64,000 bases of DNA from Streptomyces griseochromogenes (GTDB lineage Bacteria > Actinomycetota > Actinomycetes > Streptomycetales > Streptomycetaceae), in NCBI RefSeq assembly GCF_001542625.1, contig NZ_CP016279.1, positions 6,138,001 to 6,202,000 on the forward strand. Direction: 5' to 3'. Each line of letters opens with the position of its first letter. Positions within the stretch are counted from its first letter, which is position 1. Of the stretch, positions 44,132 to 52,810 are shown piece by piece. Below the pieces are notes generated by a model. That model was not told the DNA's origin, made no database searches, and worked only from the letters and a program-made list of their open reading frames with translations. A program made the position numbers and the translations under genes.

Positions 44132-44180
44132 TCTACACCTGTAGAGAGCCCGGGTAGTGTGCTTCTACATCTGTAGAAGC
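44132..44180. promoter_or_regulatory. twin TetR operators TCTACA-N2-TGTAGA
   Basis: TCTACACCTGTAGA (44132-44145) and GCTTCTACATCTGTAGAAGC (44161-44180) share the core TCTACA-NN-TGTAGA. Their centres are 32 bp apart, about three helical turns, and a further half-site CTACACC lies at 44118-44124. They fill the space between the divergent TetR and monooxygenase genes. Confidence 0.85.
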
Positions 44181-44217
44181 ACCCGGCGGAAGAACGTGCA
44201 CGGTGGAGGGGACTGGC

Positions 44218-45375
44218 ATGGGTGGTACGGCGGTCGTGGTCGGGGGCGGTATCGGAGGGCTGGCCACCGCACTCGGGCTGCGCCGGATCGGCTGGGAGGT
44301 GACGGTCCTCGAACGCGCCGCCGCACCGGCTGACGCGGGCGCGGGCATCTCGCTGCACGCCAACGGGCTGCGCGCGCTGGACGCGCTCGGCGTCGGCGCG
44401 GCCGTGCGGGCGGCGGCCCGGCCGCAGTACAACGGCGGTACGCGCACTCCCGCGGGCGGCAGGCTGGCGCGGATGGACGGGGCCGCGCTCGCCCGCGAGC
44501 TCGGCACACCGATCGTCGGGATCCCGCGGGCCGCGCTGCACCAGGTGCTGCGCGCGGCGCTGCCGCCGAAGTGCCTGCGCGTGGGTGTCCGCGTGGCGTC
44601 GGTGGACGACTCGGCGCCCGACCGGATCGCGGTCCCGGTCGGCGAGGAGGTCCTGGCGGTGGACCTGGTCGTCGCGGCCGACGGCGTGGGCAGCCGACTG
44701 CGCGGCCAGGCGTTCCCCGGCCATCCCGGCCCGGTCTACAGCGGATCGACGGTCCTGCGTGCCATCACCGGGCGTCCGGTGGGGTTGAGCAGCGACTTCG
44801 AGCTGACCTGGGGGCCGGGGGCCGAGTTCGGCCACATCGCCTTCGCCGACGGGCGCGCCGAGTGGCACGCGGTGCTCAACTCGCCGCCCGGTGTACGTCA
44901 TGCCGATCCCCTCGGCGTACTGCGCCGCCGGTTCGGCGCCTGGCACGATCCGATCCCCGCGCTGCTGGAGGCGACCGCGCCCGAGGCCGTTCTGCACCAC
45001 GACATCCACGAGCTTGTGACGCCCCTGCCGTCCTTCGTCTCCGGCCGGATCGCGTTCCTCGGTGACGCGGCGCACGCCATGACGCCGCATCTCGGCCAGG
45101 GCGCCTGCCAGGCCCTGGAGGACGCGGCCACGCTCGCCGCGGCGCTCGCCGAGGCACCGTCGGTCAGCGCGGCGCTGGCCCGGTACGACGCCGAGCGCCG
45201 TCCGCGCGCCCAGTCCGTCGCCCGCGCGGCCCGGCAGGCCGGCCGGATGGGCCAGCAGCTGTCCCATCCGGTGGCGGTCGCCCTGCGCAACACGGCGCTG
45301 CGCCTCGCCCCGTCCCGGGCGACGGTACGGGCCATCCTGCGCCACGCCGACTGGACGGCGCCGAGCCTCGGTTGA
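44218..45375 (+). CDS. FAD-dependent monooxygenase
   Basis: This 385-residue flavoprotein hydroxylase of the PHBH/UbiH class has the Rossmann motif VVVGGGIGGLATALGLRRIG, the DG motif VVAADGVGSRLRG and the GD motif IAFLGDAAHAMTPHLGQGAC. Enzymes of this class oxidise aromatic compounds or modify antibiotics using NAD(P)H and O2. The ATG at 44218 follows GGAGGG; a GTG at 44203 lies within that site and is less likely. Divergence from a TetR repressor suggests a detoxifying role. Confidence 0.93.
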   Translation: MGGTAVVVGGGIGGLATALGLRRIGWEVTVLERAAAPADAGAGISLHANGLRALDALGVGAAVRAAARPQYNGGTRTPAGGRLARMDGAALARELGTPIVGIPRAALHQVLRAALPPKCLRVGVRVASVDDSAPDRIAVPVGEEVLAVDLVVAADGVGSRLRGQAFPGHPGPVYSGSTVLRAITGRPVGLSSDFELTWGPGAEFGHIAFADGRAEWHAVLNSPPGVRHADPLGVLRRRFGAWHDPIPALLEATAPEAVLHHDIHELVTPLPSFVSGRIAFLGDAAHAMTPHLGQGACQALEDAATLAAALAEAPSVSAALARYDAERRPRAQSVARAARQAGRMGQQLSHPVAVALRNTALRLAPSRATVRAILRHADWTAPSLG

Positions 45376-45449
45376 GGCCGCCCACGGTGCAGGCTCGCAC
45401 GCCGCATTTGCCGCCGCCGGCGCCAGCGTCGTACGAGGAAGCGCCGCGC

Positions 45450-46358
45450 CTAACCGGCGCCGCGCACCGCCTCACCGGCGGCGGCACCCGACCTGAGCAG
45501 GAGACGGCCGCTCGCCCCCGCGAGCAACAGCCCGGCCACCATGGCGACCAGGCTGAGCCCGGGCCCCGAGGCCCAGTCGACGTGCGGGGCGCGCGCGGCC
45601 AGGACGGCCGTCATGGCGAGGGCCGTGCCGGGCAGGGACAGCAGGGCGGGCCGAGTGCGCTCCAGGTCGTCCTCGGCGAGGGAGCCCAGCACGCCCGTCC
45701 CGAGGGCGAGGGCCCAGACGCCGAGGGCCTGGGCGTCCATCCGGTTGGTGTGCCAGGGCACGAAGTCCGCCCAGAAGCCGGGCCGGAGCAGCAGTCCGGT
45801 GCCGATGCCCAGCCAGGACGAGCCGAGCACGGCGAGGGGCGGCTTCGACCAGCCGGGCAGCGGGGCGGTGCGCGGCAGGGCCGGTCCGGGGCGGCGCAGG
45901 AGCTGTACGGCGAGGCAGACGACCACTCCCACGCACAGCAGCCCGAGCACGAACAGCCAGCCCAGGCTGAACAGGACGGAGACGATCGGGCCGCCGCGGG
46001 CGATGTAGAGCCGGCCGGCGTGGAGCACGCTGACGGCGAACAGACCGGCCAGGACCACGGCGAGCGGAAGGACGAGGGTGCGGGCCTGCTCCCAGGTACG
46101 GGCGCCCGCGAGGGCGAACAGGGCCGGGGCGGTGCCCAGCATGCCGGCGCCGATCAGACCGGGGCTGAGCGGGTCCGGCGAGGGCCAGGCGCCGAGGACG
46201 TGCCCGCTCAGGGCGACGGCCGTGAGCGTGCCGCCGACGAGAAGGTTGATCACCGCGACCGAGGTGGCCAGGAGGGCGACACCGGCCGACAGCGGCCTCC
46301 CCGGTGCGGGCGGGGCGTCCGGCACGACGGTGCGGGGCGGGTCGGTGGACTCTGCCAT
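45450..46358 (-). CDS. multi-span membrane protein of unknown function
   Basis: This 302-residue protein has about eight hydrophobic segments (GVALLATSVAVINLLVGGTL, VLPLAVVLAGLFAVSVLHA, VLFSLGWLFVLGLLCVGVVV, GLSLVAMVAGLLLAGASGR). The cytoplasmic N-terminus is Pro-rich. The loop LRPGFWADFVPWHTNRMDAQ ALGVW is distinctive but I cannot assign a family. It is transcribed after the DUF2306 gene, 59 bp away, so the two probably form an operon downstream of the PadR gene. Confidence 0.8.
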   Translation of the reverse strand: MAESTDPPRTVVPDAPPAPGRPLSAGVALLATSVAVINLLVGGTLTAVALSGHVLGAWPSPDPLSPGLIGAGMLGTAPALFALAGARTWEQARTLVLPLAVVLAGLFAVSVLHAGRLYIARGGPIVSVLFSLGWLFVLGLLCVGVVVCLAVQLLRRPGPALPRTAPLPGWSKPPLAVLGSSWLGIGTGLLLRPGFWADFVPWHTNRMDAQALGVWALALGTGVLGSLAEDDLERTRPALLSLPGTALAMTAVLAARAPHVDWASGPGLSLVAMVAGLLLAGASGRLLLRSGAAAGEAVRGAG

Positions 46359-46417
46359 GGGGGTTCCGTTTCCGAGGGGTCGAACGGGCGGACCGGGGGC
46401 GGGAGTCGGCGTACCCG

Positions 46418-47599
46418 CTAGGCCACCGGAGTCGTCGGGCGCGCGGCGGGCAGCGGGGCGGACGCGGAGCGTCGGCGGACTTCACGGGCGTACATCAGGC
46501 GCAGGCTCACCACCTGGGTGGCGCCGAAGGCCGTGAGCCCGCAGCCGATGGCGACGCCCGCCGTCAGGGCGGTGAGCCTGTCGAGGCCCAGCGTGTGCCG
46601 GAAGACCGCGACCGCCCCGGCCGAGACCACGGGCGCCAGGCACAGGCCGGTGAGCTGGATCCGCCACTCCTCGCGGGCCCAGGGCCGGTCCTCGCGGGCG
46701 GCTCGCCGGGCGCCGAGGGCCATCACCGCGTACGCCAGGGCGTACGGCACCAGGTATCCGGCCAGCAGTCGGCGCCCGCCCGCGCCGTAGGCGGAGAGGG
46801 CCTGCACGATCCAGCCGAGAGCGGCGGCCCCGGCGAGGTGCGCGACGGCGGTCACGGGCAGCGGCGCCCAGGACCGGCCGAGTCCTTCGACGGTGTCCCT
46901 GCGGTCCCGGGCCCGCGAGGCGAGCAGTGCGCCGAACACGACGAGGGAGCCGAGATGCATGATGGCCACTCGGTTGATCTCCGTCATCGGCAGCCCGGGC
47001 AGCAGCGCCGGAAGGGCGCCCCACTCCAGGCGCAGCAGGGGCGCGGTGAGCAGGAAGCCGTAGCACAGGAGCATCCAGCGCTGGTGCAGATCGGGGAAGC
47101 CGCCGACGGCCGCGAGGATGCCGAAGGTGACGCTCAGGACCGTGCCGACGAGGATGGTGGCGAGGACGATCCAGAAGGCCGCGCCGCTGAAGGCGTCCCG
47201 GGGCGCGGTACGGACGAGATAGAGGCCGGCGCCGGCCATCGAGGCGTAGACGGTGACCGCGAACAGGACCCCCAGCGCGCGGTGCGGACGTGCGCGCCGG
47301 CGCGTGGCCGTCAGCAGCTGGGCGGGGCCGAGCAGCATGAGCAGTCCGCCCAGGACGGAGTGCACGATCATCGGGATCAGGCTGTGCCGGTACGGGGCGA
47401 CGCGCGTCGCGAGGGCGTCGGCGACGTAGCGGGGCGAGACCGCGTGCGCAAGGAGCGACTCCCCGAACGCGGGGGCGCCGGGGCGGGCGTACGGCCACAG
47501 CTCGCTCATCGCGATGGGCGCGTATCCGACGCACACGGCGGTCACGGTCACCGCGGCGACCCGGCGCCAGGTGCTGCTCGTCCAAGGGCGCACGGCCAC
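46418..47599 (-). CDS. DUF2306-domain membrane protein
   Basis: This 393-residue membrane protein has about ten helices. The DUF2306 region shows conserved His and Arg residues in YRHSLIPMIVHSVLGGLLML LGPAQLL, RARPHRALGVLF and FPDLHQRWMLLCYGFLLTAP, a pattern that suggests haem or quinone contact, although the activity is unknown. A dyad at 47634-47652 lies just upstream, and the PadR gene is the next gene in the same direction. It likely forms an operon with the 45450-46358 gene. Confidence 0.85.
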   Translation of the reverse strand: MAVRPWTSSTWRRVAAVTVTAVCVGYAPIAMSELWPYARPGAPAFGESLLAHAVSPRYVADALATRVAPYRHSLIPMIVHSVLGGLLMLLGPAQLLTATRRRARPHRALGVLFAVTVYASMAGAGLYLVRTAPRDAFSGAAFWIVLATILVGTVLSVTFGILAAVGGFPDLHQRWMLLCYGFLLTAPLLRLEWGALPALLPGLPMTEINRVAIMHLGSLVVFGALLASRARDRRDTVEGLGRSWAPLPVTAVAHLAGAAALGWIVQALSAYGAGGRRLLAGYLVPYALAYAVMALGARRAAREDRPWAREEWRIQLTGLCLAPVVSAGAVAVFRHTLGLDRLTALTAGVAIGCGLTAFGATQVVSLRLMYAREVRRRSASAPLPAARPTTPVA

Positions 47600-47633
47600 T
47601 CCCTGCTCTCAGGCGGCCCCGGCCCGACCCGCC

Positions 47634-47652
47634 ATAGTCTTTTCTGGACTAT
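47634..47652. promoter_or_regulatory. candidate PadR operator
   Basis: ATAGTC (47634-47639) and GACTAT (47647-47652) form a 19-bp dyad with an AT-rich centre in the 126-bp space between the PadR gene and the DUF2306 gene it precedes. PadR-type repressors use dyads of this size in the promoters they control. Confidence 0.5.
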
Positions 47653-47725
47653 TGAAGGTCACCGACGGTAGAGCGGCTCGTCGCAGAGGTCAACGGTCGC
47701 GGGAGAGATCAGCGGCCGTACGAGG

Positions 47726-48256
47726 TCAGCGGTCCTGGGCGCGCTCGTCCCGGTGCCGGACCCAGTCCCAGAAGTCGGTCATCATCCGCTCGTAGCGGAT
47801 GCCGAACTCCAGCGCCTCCCGCTGACCGGGGGTCAGCAACTCACCGACGCTGCCCGCCAGTTCCTCGTACTCGGCCAAGGTGCGTTCGTGTTCGGCGAGC
47901 TGGACGGGGGCGAGCAGTTCCGGACGGGCGCCGAACCACAGCTTCAGAATCCCGCGCTCGCGGGCCTCGACGGGGACGAAGTCGGGGTCGGCGAGCCACT
48001 GCCGAAGGGCTCGCCGCCCCCGGTCGGTCAGCTCCAGCACACGGCGGTTGCGCCCGCTCTCCTGCCGCACCTGGGCCAGCAGTCCGCCCGCGAGCAGCCG
48101 GTCGCACTGTGCGTACACCTGCGCGTGCGGCACCGACCAGAAGGGGGCGACGGTGCGGCCGGCCTCCACCTTCACGTCGTACGCGCTCGCCTCGCCGAGC
48201 TTGTCGATGATGCCGAGCACGAGGTACGAGGAGGTGGTCAGCCGGGGTTCAGCCAT
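47726..48256 (-). CDS. PadR-family transcriptional regulator
   Basis: This 176-residue protein has the PadR winged helix (SSYLVLGIIDKLGEASAYDV, PFWSVPHAQVYAQCDRLLAG, RRVLELTDRGRRALRQWLAD) and a C-terminal dimerisation helix (VQLAEHERTLAEYEELAGSV). PadR proteins repress efflux or detoxification genes in response to small molecules. It probably controls the two membrane proteins downstream through the dyad at 47634-47652. Confidence 0.92.
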   Translation of the reverse strand: MAEPRLTTSSYLVLGIIDKLGEASAYDVKVEAGRTVAPFWSVPHAQVYAQCDRLLAGGLLAQVRQESGRNRRVLELTDRGRRALRQWLADPDFVPVEARERGILKLWFGARPELLAPVQLAEHERTLAEYEELAGSVGELLTPGQREALEFGIRYERMMTDFWDWVRHRDERAQDR

Positions 48257-48398
48257 GGGGCCGACCGTACCCTGCGCCGTACGCGGAAGGGGCCCGGGTG
48301 GCGCGGGGAGGAGTGTCCCGGGAAGGCGGAGAGGGGCCGGCGGTCGTGACGTCCGATGACAGAATCCCGCTCATCCGATGATCACCGAGAGGAAGCAC

Positions 48399-49598
48399 AT
48401 GACCGTGGACCCAGCCGAGTTCGCCGAGCCGCACGCCCAACGCCCGCCCTCCCCCGTCGCCGTGGACTGGCCGGCCGTGAAGCAATGGCTCGGGACGCGG
48501 CTGCCGGCCGACTACAAGCGGCTGGCCGACCGGTACGGGCCCGTGGACTTCGGGGAGTTCCTCTGGATCCATGTGCCGTGCGTGCGAGCAGGCCGGTTCG
48601 ACTACGGCCAGTGGCTGCGGGACACCCACCGGACGGCCCGCATCAAGGCGCGACACCTGCCCGAGGACGAACGGCCGCTGCTGCACCCCGAGCCGGGCGG
48701 ACTGCTGGCCTGGGGCCACAGCCGGGACGGTGACGTGCTGTTCTGGGACACCTCGACGTCCGACGACCCCGACGAGTGGACGGTGGTCGTCACCCACCAA
48801 GGTGCCGTGCCCGGCAGCGGGCTGCTCCCCTGGCACCGGTACGACCTCACGCTCACCGGCTATCTCCGCCACACCGTGCGCGATGCCTGGGAACTCCCCT
48901 CCCCGCCCGGCCCGTTGATGGGCCCGCTGCCCGGTACCCTCGCGCGCACCGCCTTCCTGGACACCGCCGAGCCGTGGACTGCGCCCGCGCCCGTCCCGCC
49001 CCGGCTGACGGAGGCGGAGCGCCGGGTCGCCCTGGAGACCGGCACGGGACTGGAGGCGCTGCGCCTGCTCACCACGCCGCCGGCCCGTCCGCGCCTCGGC
49101 GACGGCACCTGGGAGTGGCTGTTCGAGCAGCTCGGCACCGCGCTGCCCGCCGAGTACGTACGGCTGACGGAGACGTACGGCAGCGGCTGCTGGAGCGGCT
49201 GGCTGCGTTTCCCCGAGCCGCTGCGCACGACAGCCCCGCGCCTGACCGCCTTCGTGGACGAGACGCTCGACGCCTACGAGTCACTGAAGTCCGGCCATCC
49301 GCAGTGGTACCCGCTCGCCACCTTCCCGGCGCCCGGCGGTTTCCTGCCCTTCGCCGACTCCATCGACGGTGACTACCTGGGCTGGCTCACCGAGGGCGAC
49401 CGGCCCGACGACTGGCCGCTCGTGTTCTGGCCCCGGCACGCGAACCAGGGCCCGCCCCTGGAGCAGGGGCTGATCGACACGCTGCTGGCCTGGCAGCGCG
49501 GCCGGCTGAGCACGGCCGGACTCTGCGTCCTGGACCAGGACGACGACCCGGTCGAGTTCGCGCGCTTCGAGGCCTTCGGCGAGGAGGACGGCGACTGA
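48399..49598 (+). CDS. SMI1/KNR4 (SUKH) family protein with two domains
   Basis: This 399-residue protein contains two SUKH-like domains. The first spans about residues 20-170 (WPAVKQWLGTRLPADYKRLA DRYGPVDF, LLAWGHSRDGDVLFWDTS). The second spans about residues 225-380 (WEWLFEQLGTALPAEYVRLT ETYGSG, FLPFADSIDGDYLGWLTEGD). SUKH proteins are widespread immunity proteins against secreted toxins, though many in Streptomyces have no linked toxin, and none is seen here. The ATG at 48399 follows AGAGGAAG. An ATG at 48378 is possible. Confidence 0.85.
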   Translation: MTVDPAEFAEPHAQRPPSPVAVDWPAVKQWLGTRLPADYKRLADRYGPVDFGEFLWIHVPCVRAGRFDYGQWLRDTHRTARIKARHLPEDERPLLHPEPGGLLAWGHSRDGDVLFWDTSTSDDPDEWTVVVTHQGAVPGSGLLPWHRYDLTLTGYLRHTVRDAWELPSPPGPLMGPLPGTLARTAFLDTAEPWTAPAPVPPRLTEAERRVALETGTGLEALRLLTTPPARPRLGDGTWEWLFEQLGTALPAEYVRLTETYGSGCWSGWLRFPEPLRTTAPRLTAFVDETLDAYESLKSGHPQWYPLATFPAPGGFLPFADSIDGDYLGWLTEGDRPDDWPLVFWPRHANQGPPLEQGLIDTLLAWQRGRLSTAGLCVLDQDDDPVEFARFEAFGEEDGD

Positions 49599-49645
49599 AG
49601 CACCCGGTCGGCGGCGGAGCGCGCCCGCCCGGCATGATGATCTCC

Positions 49646-50356
49646 ATGACTGCGATCACCGGCCTCGATCTGACCGGCTTCACCGCACGCGAGCCGGGCG
49701 TGTGGACGGATGCGACGGGACTCGTGCTGGCGGTGCATTTCATCCCCCTCGTCCCCGATCTGCCCGCCCCGCTGCACGAGTTCGAGCGCCTGCGCACCGC
49801 GCTCGCGGCGGGCGTGGGAGGGCGCGGGGGCGGGCTCATCGAGGCGGCGCCCGGCACGGTGCACGGCGTCCCGGCGGTCCGTCAGCTGATCAAGCGGCGG
49901 CTGCCCGACGCCCAGCACGGCCAGGGGTTCCTCGGCTCGTGGACCGTGCCCAAGGCCACCTGCAGTCTGGTCCTGAACGTGCAGGCCGCCGAGCGCGGAG
50001 TGACCGGTGTGCGTGAGGCCATGGTGATGAACCAGGTGGGACTCGAAGCCTACTTCCGGCCCCACCCGTACTCCACCGGCGAACAGTTCGGCGGGCTGCC
50101 GTACCACGTGGGCGACGACGAGCAGTGGGACGCCCAATTCCCCGACCATCCGCTCACGCTGGTGCGGGCCGCGCTGCACCGCATCGCTCCGACGGTCACA
50201 CTGGACGAACAGTTCAGGCAACTGCCCCCGTTCGCCGGCCCCGCACAGCATCCGCACCCCGCTCCCCCGCCTCCGCCGCCGGCCCCGCCCTACGGCCCCC
50301 CGCCCGCACCCGCCCCGCCCAAGCGCGGCTGGTTCCGCCGCGGCGGGGGGCGTTGA
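49646..50356 (+). CDS. hypothetical protein with Pro-rich tail
   Basis: This 236-residue protein has a globular part of about 190 residues (TGLDLTGFTAREPGVWTDAT GLVLAVHFIPLVPDLPAPL, then HGQGFLGSWTVPKATCSLVL). A Pro-rich tail ends in KRGWFRRGGGR, which could contact the membrane or a partner. No family is recognised. It follows the SUKH gene after 47 bp and could be co-transcribed with it. The ATG at 49634 is a possible earlier start. Confidence 0.75.
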   Translation: MTAITGLDLTGFTAREPGVWTDATGLVLAVHFIPLVPDLPAPLHEFERLRTALAAGVGGRGGGLIEAAPGTVHGVPAVRQLIKRRLPDAQHGQGFLGSWTVPKATCSLVLNVQAAERGVTGVREAMVMNQVGLEAYFRPHPYSTGEQFGGLPYHVGDDEQWDAQFPDHPLTLVRAALHRIAPTVTLDEQFRQLPPFAGPAQHPHPAPPPPPPAPPYGPPPAPAPPKRGWFRRGGGR

Positions 50357-50470
50357 CGCAGCGACGCCGGCACGCGGCGATCTCGTCCACGGCGTAGCAC
50401 CACACCACCTTCGCGCACCGCATCGGCAAGGCCGCACAGCCGCCCTCGCGCGCCCTCTCGCCAGCTATCA

Positions 50471-50484
50471 GTTACACGTGTAAC
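50471..50484. promoter_or_regulatory. palindromic LacI-type operator before the esterase gene
   Basis: GTTACACGTGTAAC is a perfect 14-bp palindrome 57 bp before the esterase start. Related sequences occur on both sides of the LacI-family gene and before the MFS gene at 52603-52720, so it is most likely the operator through which that LacI protein controls the esterase. Confidence 0.75.
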
Positions 50485-50541
50485 ATCCCCGCCGAGTACG
50501 ACACCCCGAACGCTCTCCCAGGCTGACGGAAGGCTCCGGAC

Positions 50542-51480
50542 ATGACCTCGACCGCGCCCGCCCCGACCGACACGGGCTGGCCCCCGCCCCCCTTCCTGGC
50601 TCCCACTCCGCCCCTGGTCGGCAGCGACGGAGTACGGCGCTTCCACGGGCTGACCTACGCCCGGACGCCGGGCTACCGCCCCTGCCTGCTGGACGTCCAC
50701 GTACCGGACGCGCGGGCAGCGGTGCCGGCGGTCGTCTGGATCCACGGCGGCGGCTGGCTGGACGGAGACCGGCGCTACCCGCCGCCGACCGTGCCCGTCG
50801 AGCTGCTGCACGGGGCGGTCCTCGGCGCCGGCCTGGCGCTGGTCTGCGTCGACTACCGGCACAGTCTCGAAGCCCACTTCCCCGCCCAGCTGCACGACGT
50901 CAAGGCGGCCATCCGGTACGTACGACGGCACGCCGACGCCTTCGGCATCGATCCGGAGCGGATCGGCGCCTGGGGCGAGTCGGCCGGTGGCCATCTGGCC
51001 GCGCTCGCCGGGCTGGTCCGCGCGGACGCCCACGGAGGCGCCCTCGAAGGCCGGGAAGGCGTACGGGACGAGGACAGCTCCGTGCGGGCCGTCGTCGACT
51101 GGTACGGGGTCTCGGAGCTCGTGTCACTGCTCTCGCAGTCCACCCTGCCGCCGGTTCCGGGCGAGCCGCCGTACCCGGACCCCGTGACGTCACTGCTCGG
51201 CGGCGCGGAGGAGGACCGGCTGGAGCGGGCCCGCGTCGCGAGTCCGGTGACCTACGCGGGACCCACGACTCCGCCCCCGTTCCTGCTGGTTCACGGCCGG
51301 GAGGACAAGGTCGTGCCCTTCGGCCAGAGCGAGCTGCTGGAGCGGGCGCTCGCACGTGCCGGCGCGGAGGTGACGCTGCGCGCCGTCGAGGGGGCCGACC
51401 ACATCTTCCTGGGATCCGCGGAGGTGCCCGCCGTGGTCACGGAGAGCGTCGACTTCCTGCGGCGCCGTCTGACCGCCTGA
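50542..51480 (+). CDS. alpha/beta-hydrolase (carboxylesterase, HSL/BD-FAE type)
   Basis: This 312-residue esterase has the oxyanion motif VVWIHGGGWLDG, the nucleophile elbow GAWGESAGGHLAALAG (Ser at the centre of GESAG), the acid in HGREDKVVPFGQ and the His in VEGADHIFLGSAE. It has no signal peptide, so it acts in the cytoplasm. The operator at 50471-50484 links it with the LacI and MFS genes, suggesting that it hydrolyses an esterified sugar or glycoside taken up by that transporter. The substrate is inferred only from this context. Confidence 0.92.
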   Translation: MTSTAPAPTDTGWPPPPFLAPTPPLVGSDGVRRFHGLTYARTPGYRPCLLDVHVPDARAAVPAVVWIHGGGWLDGDRRYPPPTVPVELLHGAVLGAGLALVCVDYRHSLEAHFPAQLHDVKAAIRYVRRHADAFGIDPERIGAWGESAGGHLAALAGLVRADAHGGALEGREGVRDEDSSVRAVVDWYGVSELVSLLSQSTLPPVPGEPPYPDPVTSLLGGAEEDRLERARVASPVTYAGPTTPPPFLLVHGREDKVVPFGQSELLERALARAGAEVTLRAVEGADHIFLGSAEVPAVVTESVDFLRRRLTA

Positions 51481-51491
51481 CCGACCGCGGC

Positions 51492-51530
51492 CCGCCCGGG
51501 CGCCGGTGCACGCGGGACCCGCCCGGGCGG
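51492..51530. terminator. bidirectional hairpin between esterase and LacI genes
   Basis: CCGCCCGGGCG (51492-51502) and CGCCCGGGCGG (51520-51530) form a perfect 11-bp stem between the convergent esterase and LacI genes, with a 17-nt loop. Confidence 0.7.
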
Positions 51531-51542
51531 TCGGTCGGGCGG

Positions 51543-52544
51543 TCAGCTGGACCCGCGGCGCACGAGGGCGGGTTCGACGCCGGGCAGGGGCGCGGTGGTG
51601 CCGTTCTCCATGAGTTCGTGCAGCGCCGCGGCGACCTGCGCGGCAGGGGGCGGATCCAGGCGGATCGTGGTCAGGGACGGCCGCTGCAGGGCCGCCGTCA
51701 CCAGGTCGTCGCAGCCGACCACGGCGACGTCCTCGGGGACCTCCACTCCTTCGTCCAGCAGGGCGCGCAGCAGCAGCGCGGCGTATTCGTCGTTGTAGGC
51801 GAAGACGCCGTCCAGGTCCCGCAACGCCCAGCTGCGCGCCAGTTCCACGGCGGACGCGAACGTGTAACCCATCTCCACCGGGGTCACGGTCGCCACCGTC
51901 CGGGCGGCCACGCTGCGCGCACCGGCCAGGCGGGGCGCGGCAAAGGTGGACAGGCCCCGCTCCCGGGGCATGAGGACCGCGAGGCGACGGCGGCCGCTCG
52001 CCACCAGATGCTCGGCGGCGAGCACGCCCACCCGCTGATCGTCGAAGGCGACCGTGCACACGCCCTCGAGGGGCTGCGGCGCGAACGCCATCAGGGCCCG
52101 GACCCCGGCGCGCCCGAGGACGTCGGCGGCGCCCGCGGTGAGGCTGGAGCCGTCCAGCGCCAGCACCGCGCCGGGGCGCAGCTCGGCCCAGGCGCGGGCC
52201 GCGGTGACGGGATCGGGGAACCGCCCCGCGTGCAGGACCGTGGTGCAGCCGTACTGCTCCAGTTCCGTGTGGAGGTCGTCGATCCAGCCGCTCACCAGGC
52301 GGCCGATGGCGGACACGGCGGCCGGGATCAGCACCAGGTTGTTGCGGCCGGCGCGCAGCGAGCGGGCCGCGGCGTGCGGTACGTACCCGAGCGTGTCCGC
52401 CGCGGCGAGGACCTTCGCGCGGGTCGTCTCGCTCACCCGGTGCACCTGGGTGTTGTTGAGCACGAAGGAAACGGTGGCGCGTGAGACGCCCGCCAGCCGT
52501 GCCACATCGGCGCTGGTGACGGCAGCGACCGGTTTCCTCGCCAT
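51543..52544 (-). CDS. LacI-family transcriptional repressor
   Basis: This 333-residue repressor has the LacI headpiece VTSADVARLAGVSRATVSFV LNNTQVHRVSETTRAKVLAA and a periplasmic-binding-protein fold effector domain (LVLIPAAVSAIGRLVSGWID, VFAYNDEYAALLLRALLDEG). The ATG at 52544 begins MARKPVAAV. A longer frame to 52610 would include non-conserved sequence. Sites at 52603-52618, 52694-52707 and 52707-52720 flank its promoter, and 50471-50484 precedes the esterase, defining a small regulon with the MFS gene. Confidence 0.93.
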   Translation of the reverse strand: MARKPVAAVTSADVARLAGVSRATVSFVLNNTQVHRVSETTRAKVLAAADTLGYVPHAAARSLRAGRNNLVLIPAAVSAIGRLVSGWIDDLHTELEQYGCTTVLHAGRFPDPVTAARAWAELRPGAVLALDGSSLTAGAADVLGRAGVRALMAFAPQPLEGVCTVAFDDQRVGVLAAEHLVASGRRRLAVLMPRERGLSTFAAPRLAGARSVAARTVATVTPVEMGYTFASAVELARSWALRDLDGVFAYNDEYAALLLRALLDEGVEVPEDVAVVGCDDLVTAALQRPSLTTIRLDPPPAAQVAAALHELMENGTTAPLPGVEPALVRRGSS

Positions 52545-52602
52545 GCTTCCCTTCCGCTCACTGGACCCGATTCCCGCGGCTCTCCAGGGTACACGCAGGG
52601 TT

Positions 52603-52720
52603 GTCAACACGAGTAAGCAACGACCCCGCCTCGTCGATGCAGGCCTCTGTTCAGCCGGGTCTTCGGGGTGCTACACAAGAACCATCCCACTTAGTTACTC
52701 GTGTCATCAACGCGTGTAAC
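52603..52720. promoter_or_regulatory. cluster of LacI-type operators between LacI and MFS genes
   Basis: Three related sites occur in the divergent LacI-MFS promoter region. They are the reverse complement of GCTTACTCGTGTTGAC at 52603-52618, GTTACTCGTGTCAT at 52694-52707 and TCAACGCGTGTAAC at 52707-52720. All share the pattern GTTAC-n-CGTGT-n-A-n of the perfect palindrome at 50471, with the central CG typical of LacI-family operators. Confidence 0.7.
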
Positions 52721-52810
52721 CGACGATCCGACACCCGCGGATTCCCGTCGCGCAGCCGCCCCTCCCTCGCGGCTCGGCCCGCTCTGAACCCTTCCTCCCC
52801 AGGAGTCGCC

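Noticed and set aside
43201..45345. 714-codon reverse frame spanning the TetR and monooxygenase genes
   Set aside because: It crosses two genes with good motifs and two palindromic operators, and its translation is low-complexity.
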